23,323 bases of DNA from DUPQ01 sp041678685. GTDB taxonomy: Bacteria > Bacillota > Clostridia > DUPQ01. The position numbers and the translations under genes are program-made. The stretch is from NCBI GenBank assembly GCA_041678685.1, contig JBAYNV010000019.1:1-23323 (forward strand). Direction: 5' to 3'. Of this stretch, positions 1 to 8,070 are shown piece by piece. Position 1 is the first letter of the stretch. The number at the start of each line of letters is the position of its first letter. A model generated the notes under the pieces. The model was not told the DNA's origin and searched no databases. It saw nothing but the letters and a program-made list of their open reading frames with translations.

Positions 1-411
1 CACAAGGAATAAACAGACATATATCTGAAAGAAGCATATCGCCACCCTTAAAAATCCTTTTTTCAACCCTGCGAAATACTGCTTCACATCGGATTTGATC
101 CTTTTTACCGTGAGATGGATGATGTTCATATATCCGCTGAATATCAGACTCGAAAGCATCGATAATATCATCGAGATCCCTACTACCGCAAGCAGGATAT
201 ATGGTATGTTACTGTAACTATATACTGTTTTTGATAACAGCACTATCGTATCTCCTAGATCATCCGAAATAAATGATGAATAGTATTTACTCAGCATCTC
301 AAGGGGGTTGAATATGGAAATTATACAATAAATAAGCGATATTGAAGCTATATAGATAGGTATCAGTGGTTTCTTAATAAAATATACTATAGAATTACTG
401 AAAAAATTCAT
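1..411 (-). CDS. Unidentified membrane protein, C-terminus cut by window edge
   Basis: The minus-strand frame is open from an ATG at 411 to the first base of the window, giving 137 residues of an incomplete protein that begins MNFFSNSIVYFIKKPLIPIY. The start is well supported by GGAGGAAAT immediately upstream. Hydrophobic stretches near residues 12-33 and 72-92, and again at the truncated end (about 124-137), indicate a multi-spanning membrane protein. A basic amphipathic stretch (KRIKSDVKQYFAGLKKG, about 103-119) lies between the last two. I do not recognise the family. It sits just downstream of a YesM/YesN-type two-component pair, a place where some Bacillota carry the small membrane protein YesL, but I see no clear similarity to that family. 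It has its own strong promoter, so it need not share transcription with the regulator genes. Confidence 0.7.
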   Translation of the reverse strand, partial: MNFFSNSIVYFIKKPLIPIYIASISLIYCIISIFNPLEMLSKYYSSFISDDLGDTIVLLSKTVYSYSNIPYILLAVVGISMILSMLSSLIFSGYMNIIHLTVKRIKSDVKQYFAGLKKGFLRVAICFFQIYVCLFLV

Positions 412-434
412 ATTTCCTCCATAAAAACATTGTG

Positions 435-463
435 ATTATATCATGCGGTCACAGTCATTGCAA
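435..463 (-). promoter_or_regulatory. Sigma-A-type promoter of the membrane protein gene
   Basis: On the minus strand TTGCAA (458-463) is followed after exactly 17 bases by TATAAT (435-440). A TGA before the -10 makes an extended -10 element. It lies 24 bases upstream of the ATG at 411. This is one of the strongest promoters in the window and separates this gene from the two-component operon ending at 475. Confidence 0.8.
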
Positions 464-474
464 CGTGATCGGAT

Positions 475-2094
475 TTACAGCAGCTGTCTGTATTCTGTAG
501 GTGAAATGCCGAAATGCTTTTTAAACAGTTTGGTAAAATGAGCAACATCCTTATATCCGAGTTTATCCGAGATCTCATACACCTTGGCATTCGTGGTCTT
601 CAGAAGTTTCTTTGCTTCGTTCATTTTATAACTAATCACATGGTCGGTAAATGATTCGTCAGTCACTTGCTTGAATATCTTGCTCAAATAATTAGGATGA
701 ATCTGAAGCCTTTCAGCTATGGTTACGAGCGATACATCATCATATACGCCTTCCTTTATATATCTTATCCCTTTATTGACAAGGAAATTGTTCCTCTTAT
801 TAGTCGATTCCTCTATAGCAACGGATATTTCATTCATTATAGCGATTATGAAATTTCTCATATCATCTATGGAAATAAGTTCATTTATCGCATTGAAAAG
901 ATCGTTTTCCCTGTTGTAATAACGGTGGTTCGTTATTTCGAGAGAATACATGACCCTTATTATGAATACCGATAACAGGAATGCGATCCTCTCCTTCTGC
1001 TTAACATCATTGCTTACTATCAGCCTGCTCGACTGCATTATCTCATCGATTATATTATTGATATCGGCCTGATTCATATTTCTTAAAGCAAAAACGATAT
1101 CTTCCTCACGGTTTTTCAGAATATTATCAAAGTCATCCACTACCATCTTATCCTTTGATGCTGTTATCTTCTGCTCTGAATCAACGACTACATTCTTCCC
1201 TAATATGACACGGTAAAGCATTGCATCAAGCGCTCCTATGTATGAAAGCGATATTTTCTCCATGCTGCCGCACGTATTGCCAATGCCGGCTGAAAGCGAG
1301 AAGCTCATATTCTTATTGACCCAGCTTTTTACATTATTCAGCTTATTTACAAGTATGTACCTCTGTATAGGCTGATTTGAACAGACCAATACACCTATCC
1401 TCTTATCAAGATTGAATGTATAGCATTTATACATATCTGAAAGATTCTCCTCTATACAGCTCATTATCGCGGCTTTATAGAAAGAGAAATCATACATATT
1501 CACCTTTTTTTGAGAAGAAGCAAGTTCAAATTCCAGAACGCATACTATATAGTTCGAATAATCTATATCTATTTCAGTCGTCGCGGCTCTTTCAAATATC
1601 TCCGATTTCTGACGTATCCTTCCTTCCATGACCATTCTGAAGAAATTATCCTTCAGCACCATTATGTTTTCCCTCAGTTTACGGCGGATATTATCATTCA
1701 GTTTGACTTCCTTTAGTTTTGCATCGATCTCCTTCTTTGCTTCAAGTACTTTTTCTATGAGCACATCCGCAACAAGAGGTTTAGTAAGATAACAGAAGGC
1801 ATTGTTTGTCACAGCTCTTTGAGCATATTCAAAGTCCCTGTAACCGCTTATCAGTATTACTTTTATATTCGGATATGTATGGTTTATGACTTCAAGCAGA
1901 TCCAGTCCGCTCATTTCAGCCATAGATATATCGGTGATAACTATGTTCGGCATGTAATATTCAATAAGGTCCAGCGCTTCCGATGCTCCCGACGCGGTCC
2001 CGCATATATTTATATCGTGCTGTTCCCACGGTATAGATGTTGCGATACCTTCCCTTATGGATTTTTCATCATCGACAATAATAATATCAATCAT
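475..2094 (-). CDS. YesN-type response regulator with AraC DNA-binding domain
   Basis: This 539-residue cytoplasmic transcription factor has an N-terminal receiver domain (about 1-120) and a C-terminal AraC/XylS double helix-turn-helix (about 440-539), joined by a long linker of about 300 residues, as is usual for YesN-type regulators. Phosphorylation-site residues are visible: acidic D8/D9, acceptor D55 in VITDISM, S83 and K105 in LTKP. The AraC part shows the typical IAERLQIHPNYLSKIFK and the closing KKHFGISPTEYRQ. The start is placed at the ATG at 2094, giving MIDIIIVDDE preceded by GGAGAAGGG; an in-frame ATG at 2121 would add nine residues unlike a receiver domain. The gene overlaps the kinase gene by 8 bases, indicating translational coupling and a cognate pair. 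By family analogy it probably activates nearby carbohydrate uptake or metabolism genes; the target is inferred. Confidence 0.92.
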   Translation of the reverse strand: MIDIIIVDDEKSIREGIATSIPWEQHDINICGTASGASEALDLIEYYMPNIVITDISMAEMSGLDLLEVINHTYPNIKVILISGYRDFEYAQRAVTNNAFCYLTKPLVADVLIEKVLEAKKEIDAKLKEVKLNDNIRRKLRENIMVLKDNFFRMVMEGRIRQKSEIFERAATTEIDIDYSNYIVCVLEFELASSQKKVNMYDFSFYKAAIMSCIEENLSDMYKCYTFNLDKRIGVLVCSNQPIQRYILVNKLNNVKSWVNKNMSFSLSAGIGNTCGSMEKISLSYIGALDAMLYRVILGKNVVVDSEQKITASKDKMVVDDFDNILKNREEDIVFALRNMNQADINNIIDEIMQSSRLIVSNDVKQKERIAFLLSVFIIRVMYSLEITNHRYYNRENDLFNAINELISIDDMRNFIIAIMNEISVAIEESTNKRNNFLVNKGIRYIKEGVYDDVSLVTIAERLQIHPNYLSKIFKQVTDESFTDHVISYKMNEAKKLLKTTNAKVYEISDKLGYKDVAHFTKLFKKHFGISPTEYRQLL

Positions 2095-3907
2095 CTTTTC
2101 CCTTCTCCTTGTATGGAACACTTATCGTCACTTTCGTCCCTGCCTTACATTTGCTTTCAATGGTAATACCATATTGATTGCCGTAGTACAGCCTTATCCT
2201 CTTCTGTACATTCCGAAGACCTGACTCGCTCTCCAGTTTTGCCGAATTAATACTGCTGTTTATGAGATTTAGTTTTTCTTCTGTCATGCCGATACCGTTG
2301 TCTTCAACAGTTATCAGTATATCATCATTCTGTCTTTCTACTTTGATCGTGAGTCTGCCCTCGATCTGATCTTCAAGCCCATGAATAATGGCATTTTCAA
2401 CTATAGTCTGAATGATCAGGTTCAGTATCACGCAATCCTCAAGTTCCCTCGGGCAGGCTATCGTATACGAAAAGGATTGGCCGTAGCGCACTCTCTGAAT
2501 ATCAAGATAACATGATATGCCTTCCAGCGCGTCAATGATCGTAGTAAGATCCTTGCCTTTATTGAATATCCTTCTGTACATCGTCGAAAGCGCTATCACC
2601 ATTTTTGATATTTCATCGACATGATGTTCTTTAGCCGTCCAGTTGATTGTATCAAGAGTATTGTACAGGAAATGCGGGTCTATCTTGTCCTGCAAAGACT
2701 GAAGTTCCAACTGTTTTCTGTACAGTTCCGCCTGGTATAGCTGTTCTATCATCCTGGTAGCCTGATCAGTCATTGAGTTATATGCGATAAAAAGACCTCT
2801 GATCTCTTCATCTTTACAGGCAGATTCATCAAGTTTCGAAGTGAAATCACCTTTACCGACCTTTTCCATGCCGTCTATCAGCTGCTCTATGGGTTTTTGT
2901 ACATTGCTCATCAACACTTTTCTGAATATGAAGTAACATGCAAGGAGCGCTGATAAAGCTGCAACGATCGTACCTATTATGATATAGTCATATGAACTTA
3001 CGCCCAGATCATCTGTCGGTATGACATACAGCATCCCGACCTCATTGCGGTCATCCAGTGAAGTATAGCGAAGATAATAAAATTCATAGTCATATTCAAA
3101 TATCACTATCTTCTCCTGTGCAAGTTCAGGGAAATTATCTTTCACAACGGTCGTCAATGCCAGGGTCTTTTTTTCGTCTTCATCAAAAACTAAAAGTATT
3201 TCATCTGTTGAAATCGAAGTATTAATTGAAACCAGAGCATTCATTGAATTTTCGGTCATTTCCATATTTGCCAGAAGCCTGTAGAAATTATCTTTCAGTA
3301 TATTGAACGTTATGTATGTTTCATTTTCAAGATCTGGATTTATTAAATCAGCTCTATATGTGATGCTCAGGTAATCCTCATAGTAACTCCATACGCAGTA
3401 TTTATTACGGTCTTCTGCACTTTTCAGATCAGACACGTTCTTGATGAACCAGGGGAATGTCTTTTTTGCGATGAAATTATCCGTATAACCTTTATTTTCG
3501 ATCAGATACTGATTCACATAATCGTAAACATATATGTTATCTATATACTGGTTTGAATCACTCAGTACATCCAGATAAAAATACAGGTCGTCGTTATCAT
3601 GCGTGCCATCAGTACAGTAGAAACCATTCTTTGCATACATCGTTATTATATTGCTGTTGGCAATATATTCTGCGGAATTATTGAACCCTGAAACGTGATC
3701 CTTTAAAAATCCTATGATCTCCGCGTCAGTGCTGTCAAGCAGCGTGGCATTATTGTTTTTTACATATTGTGACATCAGTACATTATTCACTATCACGGCA
3801 ACAGCTACTATAACAAGCGTTAATGTCACAATGCTCAGCAATTTCCGTTTAAGCCCTTTAGAAACGAATAGTTTTCGATTCAGTTTTCCCAGCAGCTTTT
3901 CTATCAT
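2087..3907 (-). CDS. YesM-type sensor histidine kinase
   Basis: This 606-residue membrane-bound kinase should sense an extracellular signal and phosphorylate the response regulator encoded next to it. A first membrane segment lies at about 22-42, a large extracytoplasmic sensor region at about 45-305, a second membrane segment at about 306-328 and a HAMP linker at about 330-385. The His_kinase domain carries the phospho-acceptor H412 in the family motif DPHFLYNTLDTI. The ATPase domain has the N box at ENAIIHG (504-510), the G1 box DNGIGM (536-541) and the G2 region GLRNVQKRI (563-571). Length and layout are normal for the LytS/YesM group. Its ATG overlaps the stop of the upstream URO-D-like gene as ATGA, and its own end overlaps the regulator start by 8 bases, so three genes are translationally linked. 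In related systems the ligand is often a sugar or oligosaccharide; the ligand here is unknown. Confidence 0.93.
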   Translation of the reverse strand: MIEKLLGKLNRKLFVSKGLKRKLLSIVTLTLVIVAVAVIVNNVLMSQYVKNNNATLLDSTDAEIIGFLKDHVSGFNNSAEYIANSNIITMYAKNGFYCTDGTHDNDDLYFYLDVLSDSNQYIDNIYVYDYVNQYLIENKGYTDNFIAKKTFPWFIKNVSDLKSAEDRNKYCVWSYYEDYLSITYRADLINPDLENETYITFNILKDNFYRLLANMEMTENSMNALVSINTSISTDEILLVFDEDEKKTLALTTVVKDNFPELAQEKIVIFEYDYEFYYLRYTSLDDRNEVGMLYVIPTDDLGVSSYDYIIIGTIVAALSALLACYFIFRKVLMSNVQKPIEQLIDGMEKVGKGDFTSKLDESACKDEEIRGLFIAYNSMTDQATRMIEQLYQAELYRKQLELQSLQDKIDPHFLYNTLDTINWTAKEHHVDEISKMVIALSTMYRRIFNKGKDLTTIIDALEGISCYLDIQRVRYGQSFSYTIACPRELEDCVILNLIIQTIVENAIIHGLEDQIEGRLTIKVERQNDDILITVEDNGIGMTEEKLNLINSSINSAKLESESGLRNVQKRIRLYYGNQYGITIESKCKAGTKVTISVPYKEKGKDD

Positions 3908-4953
3908 TCAAATTTCTCTCTGACCAGATCAATGGCATCGCATGCGTCTTTTACACTCTGCGCATCGTACCATATAACTGTCTTCTTATCTCTCAAAAAT
4001 CCTATATTCTGCTCAATCTCAGATCTTCTCAATGTGACGATGACTATCCTGCCCTCAAGCTCCTTTTCGTATTTTTTAAATATCTCTATGCTTCTTGGCG
4101 CATTCGGATCGTTTGATATCTCTATGAATCTTACCTTGTCCAGTTCGCATAAAACAGGTATAACATGGCTTCCTACCGAATGAGTATGGATGAAAAGCCC
4201 GTCAAAGGCATCTGCTATTTTCTGTAAGAACGGCACCTCGAATTTCCTGAACATATCAGCAGACAGCATCGTGGTTGAATCCACTGACAGGTGCCCTGCA
4301 TATGTTTCAGGTAACAGTACATCAAATCCGGAAATAATATAACCTTTGTACTTTGTTGCGGCTTTCTGCTGCTCTTTAAGCATATATATTATTGCATCTG
4401 TGCACAAGGCGGCCAGTTTTACAAGATCTTCCTCTTCATCATAAAAGTCATAAAATATATCATTTCCCCTTAAAGCATTGACGATATCCATAGGGCCGTC
4501 TGCACCTCTGTACCTTACAAAGAAGTCACCTTTGGTCTTATTGCCCATATATTTCATTCCTTCGATGACCAGATTTCTCCATATATTACTGTCATCCACT
4601 TTAGCCAGAGTATAGTTGCTGTAATCTTTGATATATTTGTGGTGCCAGCTTGTATCTTCAGTAAACGAGACTGTGCCTCCCATAAAAGCTGAATGCTCGG
4701 CAATTCCGTATTTTGCCGTTACCGACGGTATAACATCATCATCAACTCCTTCTCTTTGGCTCCAGTATGAATATTCCTTTTCAATAAGATGATCAAGATA
4801 TGCTTCCATATTTTCAGGCAGCCCGAAACTATCCAAAGGTCTTGATGCGACTTTTATATCAGAGATACCCTTTATCTGTATGAGAGCACCTTTTTTTGAT
4901 CCATACATTCTATCCGTTCTTTTTATGATTTCATCGATTCTTTTGTAGTCCAT
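3904..4953 (-). CDS. Uroporphyrinogen-decarboxylase-fold protein (methyltransferase-like), first copy
   Basis: This 349-residue protein looks like a member of the URO-D/MtaA/CmuA superfamily, a TIM-barrel family that contains both haem-pathway decarboxylases and corrinoid methyltransferases. Supporting features are the late-barrel segment LFIHTHSVGSHVIPVL (253-268) followed by RFIEISNDPNAP (275-286), at the place where MtaA-type enzymes have a zinc-binding His-x-Cys. Here that position reads His-Thr-His (256-258) with another His at 263, so the usual Cys is absent. No haem-biosynthesis gene is nearby and it is a poor match to true HemE. It is the first gene of an operon with the two-component system, sharing ATGA with the kinase start, which suggests that its activity or substrate is tied to the sensed signal. 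The start has AAGGAG eight bases upstream and a strong promoter. The exact reaction is unknown. Confidence 0.72.
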   Translation of the reverse strand: MDYKRIDEIIKRTDRMYGSKKGALIQIKGISDIKVASRPLDSFGLPENMEAYLDHLIEKEYSYWSQREGVDDDVIPSVTAKYGIAEHSAFMGGTVSFTEDTSWHHKYIKDYSNYTLAKVDDSNIWRNLVIEGMKYMGNKTKGDFFVRYRGADGPMDIVNALRGNDIFYDFYDEEEDLVKLAALCTDAIIYMLKEQQKAATKYKGYIISGFDVLLPETYAGHLSVDSTTMLSADMFRKFEVPFLQKIADAFDGLFIHTHSVGSHVIPVLCELDKVRFIEISNDPNAPRSIEIFKKYEKELEGRIVIVTLRRSEIEQNIGFLRDKKTVIWYDAQSVKDACDAIDLVREKFE

Positions 4954-4986
4954 GTGATGCTCCTTGTTTCTTCTTAATATCCGGTC

Positions 4987-5023
4987 ATACTGACAGTATA
5001 CCTTTTTTGACCCTTCGGTTCAA
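4987..5023 (-). promoter_or_regulatory. Promoter and palindromic operator candidate of the URO-D/kinase/regulator operon
   Basis: On the minus strand TTGAAC (5018-5023) is separated by 17 bases from TATACT (4995-5000). A perfect inverted repeat, ATACTG-T-CAGTAT (4987-4999), covers most of the -10 box and the bases just downstream, where bound protein would block polymerase. The leader from the predicted start to the ATG at 4953 is about 35 bases. The promoter assignment is strong; the operator role is inferred from symmetry and position. Confidence 0.72.
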
Positions 5024-5060
5024 TAAACAAAAAGGATAAGACCTTTTGATCTTATCCTTT
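5024..5060 (-). terminator. Rho-independent terminator after the permease pair
   Basis: An 11-bp perfect stem (5031-5041 pairing with 5050-5060) with an 8-base loop is followed on the minus strand by a T-rich run, TTTTTGTTTATTG. It lies 24 bases after the stop of the second permease and just before the promoter of the URO-D operon, so it separates the two transcription units. Confidence 0.88.
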
Positions 5061-5083
5061 GGTGATCCATTATATTTATATTA

Positions 5084-5980
5084 CTAACCTTTTACCGAAC
5101 CGACCATTATGCCGCCTGCGAAATGTTTCTGCAGGAACGGATAAACCATAAGGATAGGGATCATTGACACGATCATCATTGCGCCTCCCAAGCCTTGTTG
5201 ATTGATCAGAAGTTCAGTAGGATCAAGTCCCATACCTATCATAAGCTCTTCCCATAATTTATCATTGCCTTCATTCTTTATTATGGTCTCACGCATCTTA
5301 ACAGGGAATGTCCATTTCCTAGGATCTCTGATATAGATCATTGCCGCATAGAACAGGTTCCAGTAACCTATACCTGCCATAAGTCCTAAAGCTGAAAGAA
5401 CAGGTTTTGAAAGAGGAAGTATTATCTTGACAAATATCGTGAGCTCAGGAGCTCCGTCTATTCTTGCAGATTCCGTAAGCTCAGCAGGTATGGACCAATA
5501 ATAGTTTCTTATGATAGTCATATTCCAGCCGCTTGCAAGACCGGGAATTATCAAAGCCCATAATGTATCTATCATTCCTAACTGTCTTATAAGAAGGAAT
5601 CCAGGAATCGTTCCGCCGCCGATAAGCATTGGTATTATTACCATGTAATATGCAAAGAAGTTTCTTCCCGGCAGATCTCTCTTGCTCATTGTATATGCTC
5701 CCAATGAGTTTATAAGCAATGTCAACGGTGTGCCTACAACAGTAACGATGACTGAGTTGAGCAATGGTCTGTAAATGGCTGAGTCCTGCAGCATCATTCC
5801 ATAGAAAACCAAACTGAAGTCTTCGGGCCATAATTTCAACGATGCGGTTGCGGTTTCACTTAATTCCAACGAATTTCTCAATACGAATATTACCGGTATC
5901 AGAATAATGAATGTAAATACACACATTATAAGCATGTTGAATACGTTGAATACTTTTTCGCCTAACGATCTTTTTAACAT
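5084..5980 (-). CDS. Carbohydrate ABC transporter permease, LplC/YtcP type
   Basis: This 298-residue inner-membrane protein should form half of the channel of a sugar or oligosaccharide importer. It has about six hydrophobic segments. The cytoplasmic EAA loop that contacts the ATPase is present as ELTESARIDGAPEL...ILPL (about 167-190), and the C-terminus ends HFAGGIMVGSVKG, very typical of the LplC/YtcP branch. The ATG at 5980 is preceded by GGGGAGGG, and that site overlaps the stop of the other permease (5997), so the two are coupled. A terminator follows directly. The genes that normally complete the system, a lipoprotein binding protein and an ATPase, are not in the window; in this family the ATPase (MsmX type) is often shared and encoded elsewhere. 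The substrate cannot be told from the sequence. Confidence 0.92.
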   Translation of the reverse strand: MLKRSLGEKVFNVFNMLIMCVFTFIILIPVIFVLRNSLELSETATASLKLWPEDFSLVFYGMMLQDSAIYRPLLNSVIVTVVGTPLTLLINSLGAYTMSKRDLPGRNFFAYYMVIIPMLIGGGTIPGFLLIRQLGMIDTLWALIIPGLASGWNMTIIRNYYWSIPAELTESARIDGAPELTIFVKIILPLSKPVLSALGLMAGIGYWNLFYAAMIYIRDPRKWTFPVKMRETIIKNEGNDKLWEELMIGMGLDPTELLINQQGLGGAMMIVSMIPILMVYPFLQKHFAGGIMVGSVKG

Positions 5981-5996
5981 TTTATCAGCCCTCCCC

Positions 5997-6935
5997 TTAA
6001 ATTATTGTTCTGCCGTCTTCTGTTAAGTATTTGCTTGCGAAATTTGCGCTTAACATAAGTACGGTAGAAATAATCGAGTTAAATAAACCTGTTGTCGTTG
6101 ACATACTGAATTTTCCCTGTCTTATACCTGTTTCATAAATGTATACATCCAGTACCTTTGAGGTCGTATCCAGAAGTGAGTTGCCGTCTGTCAGCACGAA
6201 TACCGGTTCGAATAATCCGCCCATGATCCCTGAGAACGACATGACAAGAAGAACAACTATCGTGTTTTTGATACCTGGAAGAGTTATATGCCAGGTCTGC
6301 TGTATCCTTGATGCTCCGTCTATAACGGATGCTTCATATAACTCAGGATCAACACCGCCGAGAGCTGCCAGATAAATAATTGATGAATAACCTACGCCTT
6401 TCCATATCCTCATGCCTGTTAACAGCCATGGGAACAGTTCCGGCAAACCGAAGAAATAAATTCTTTCACCGCCTAAAGCCTCGATAATGGAGTTTACATA
6501 ACCTGAGCTCTTTGAAAGCAGCTGAATGAATATACCGCCTATAACGACCCATGTCAGAAAGTTGGGTAATGTGCTTATTGTCTGAACGGTCTTTTTAAAC
6601 CACATGACCCTGATCTCATTCAGACACAATGCAAAAATTATTGGAGAAGGTCTGATAAATACATAATCCAATCCTATGAACACCCAGGTGTTTCTGAATG
6701 CATCCCAGAAAGCTCTCAAACCAAACAGTTTGTCGAAGTTTTCAAATCCGCACCAATACTTAAAACCACCCGTGGTGAATTCCTGAAAGGCAATCATTAT
6801 GCCCGGCATGGTTACATAGTGGAAAATATAATACAAAATCAGCCCAGGAACTATCATCAGGTAAATCATAACGTTTACTTTCGTGAAGATCCTTTTTTCA
6901 TTTTTTTTATAAATTCTCAAGCTTTTCTCTTCCAA
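5997..6935 (-). CDS. Carbohydrate ABC transporter permease, LplB/YteP type
   Basis: This 312-residue inner-membrane protein is the partner of the next permease and forms the other half of the channel. The N-terminus (VMIYLMIVPGLILYYIFHY, about 22-40) and the following TMPGIMIAFQEF are characteristic of LplB/YteP proteins. The EAA loop is visible as YEASVIDGASRIQQTW (200-215), followed by ITLPGI. The start is taken as a TTG at 6935: the codon just before it in frame is TAA, and AGAAGGG lies about a dozen bases upstream. The next ATG, at residue 23, would cut into the first membrane segment and has no ribosome binding site. The weak start codon may hold expression low. The upstream 130 bp is very AT-rich and contains a palindrome (see 6981-6996). 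No solute-binding protein gene adjoins it, which is unusual for this family. Confidence 0.9.
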   Translation of the reverse strand: MEEKSLRIYKKNEKRIFTKVNVMIYLMIVPGLILYYIFHYVTMPGIMIAFQEFTTGGFKYWCGFENFDKLFGLRAFWDAFRNTWVFIGLDYVFIRPSPIIFALCLNEIRVMWFKKTVQTISTLPNFLTWVVIGGIFIQLLSKSSGYVNSIIEALGGERIYFFGLPELFPWLLTGMRIWKGVGYSSIIYLAALGGVDPELYEASVIDGASRIQQTWHITLPGIKNTIVVLLVMSFSGIMGGLFEPVFVLTDGNSLLDTTSKVLDVYIYETGIRQGKFSMSTTTGLFNSIISTVLMLSANFASKYLTEDGRTII

Positions 6936-6980
6936 TTACAACACCAACCCTTCTGTTTAAATATTCCCTATATAAAAACG

Positions 6981-6996
6981 TATTGTTATAACATTA
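6981..6996. promoter_or_regulatory. Palindrome upstream of the permease operon (operator candidate)
   Basis: TGTTATAACA (6984-6993) is a perfect palindrome, extended to 6981-6996 with one mismatched pair. It lies about 50 bases before the TTG start of the first permease, in a 130-bp AT-rich gap after the M42 peptidase gene. I found no convincing -35/-10 pair nearby and no terminator after the peptidase gene, so the permeases may be transcribed partly by read-through. The function is inferred from symmetry and position only. Confidence 0.35.
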
Positions 6997-7065
6997 ACAG
7001 TTTAACACAAAATGACCTATTTCAATACATGAAAATAATAACTTTTGTTGTATAAATGTGGTTTT

Positions 7066-8061
7066 TCATATTTTCTCATTTACAAATTCTTTAAGAAGAT
7101 CGATACAGGCACGGACATCCTGCATATCGACCATGCCGACAGGTCCGTGGACATACCTCATCGGGATCGATATCCCCGCAGTCCTGACGCCCTCATTTGA
7201 AGTATAGATCGCTCCCGCATCTGTTCCGCCTGCAGCTAAAATATCTGACTGCCATTTTATCTGTTTTTCTTTGCATATCTTTTCCATCATATTTATCAGT
7301 GACTCATCACATATAACGGATCTGTCCATTATTTTTATAGCGGTACCAGCTCCTAATACAGTATTGCCATCCTTTGTGACCGGAGTGTCAAATGAGTTTG
7401 TCACATCCACTGCAACTCCTATATCCGGTTTCACTACACGGCTTGCCACGATCGCTCCTTTAAGGCCGAGTTCTTCCTGGCTCGTGAATACATAATATAC
7501 GTCATTATACGGTTTTTGGTTCTCCATAAGCGCTTTAATGGAAATATAGCATCCTATCCTGTTATCGATCGCTTTTGCTACCACCCTGCCGTTCTGCAAT
7601 GTGCATAAAGGGCCGTAATAACTGCCTGTATCACCCGGTCTGACGTATTTTAATGCATCTTCCCTGCCTGTCGCGCCTATATCGGCATACATATCCCCTA
7701 CATCATTGTTTTTTATGTGTTCCGCATCTTTTTTAAAACACAGGATGCCTACTGTCCCATTCTGGAATATTATTCTGTTGCCTATTGAAACAGAGACCGG
7801 TATGCCGCCGATGGATCTTAGTCCCAAATATCCGTCGCTGTCGACATTCATTACCATGAAACCTATCTCATCCTTGTGAGATGAGATCATTATCTTTTTT
7901 TTATGTTCTCCTGTACCTTTTTTTAAAGCTATGACATTACATATCCCGTCATATCTGATCTCGTCAGCATACCCTTTCACAAAACCGGTTATGACTTCAT
8001 TTATTTCATTCTCCCTGCCGCTGACTCCGAATGCAGATGTCAGTTTCTCCAGTATTTCCAC
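7066..8061 (-). CDS. M42-family metallo-aminopeptidase (glutamyl aminopeptidase/PepA-FrvX type)
   Basis: This 331-residue cytoplasmic dinuclear-metal peptidase should remove N-terminal residues from peptides. The M42 ligands and catalytic residues are all recognisable: H62 and D64 in SSHKDEIG, bridging D166 in AIDNRIG, catalytic E196 with ligand E197 in SQEELGL, D219 in VAVDVT and H305 in YVHGPVG. The conserved AAGGTDAG loop is at 276-283. The start is a GTG at 8061 with AGGAGG five bases upstream; this ribosome binding site overlaps the stop region of the MFS gene (8071), so it is the third gene of an operon with methionine aminopeptidase and the transporter. Length is normal for the family. 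Some relatives act as cellulase-like or deblocking enzymes in older annotations, but aminopeptidase is the best-supported role. The preferred residue is not predictable. Confidence 0.9.
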   Translation of the reverse strand: MEILEKLTSAFGVSGRENEINEVITGFVKGYADEIRYDGICNVIALKKGTGEHKKKIMISSHKDEIGFMVMNVDSDGYLGLRSIGGIPVSVSIGNRIIFQNGTVGILCFKKDAEHIKNNDVGDMYADIGATGREDALKYVRPGDTGSYYGPLCTLQNGRVVAKAIDNRIGCYISIKALMENQKPYNDVYYVFTSQEELGLKGAIVASRVVKPDIGVAVDVTNSFDTPVTKDGNTVLGAGTAIKIMDRSVICDESLINMMEKICKEKQIKWQSDILAAGGTDAGAIYTSNEGVRTAGISIPMRYVHGPVGMVDMQDVRACIDLLKEFVNEKI

Positions 8062-8070
8062 AAGTACCTC

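Noticed and set aside
2095..2121. Longer start for the response regulator
   Set aside because: The nine extra residues (MFHTRRREK) lie within the kinase reading region and cover the good GGAGAAGGG site; receiver domains start near the DD pair, as they do from the ATG at 2094.
3904..4953. Calling the URO-D-like genes hemE
   Set aside because: No other haem genes are near, and the sequences lack the conserved N-terminal and substrate-binding segments of true uroporphyrinogen decarboxylase.
5031..5060. Treating the shared AAAGGATA stem here and at 16424-16448 as a dispersed repeat element
   Set aside because: Both are functional-looking terminators; the common eight bases are short, the loops and flanks differ, and chance or terminator preference explains them.
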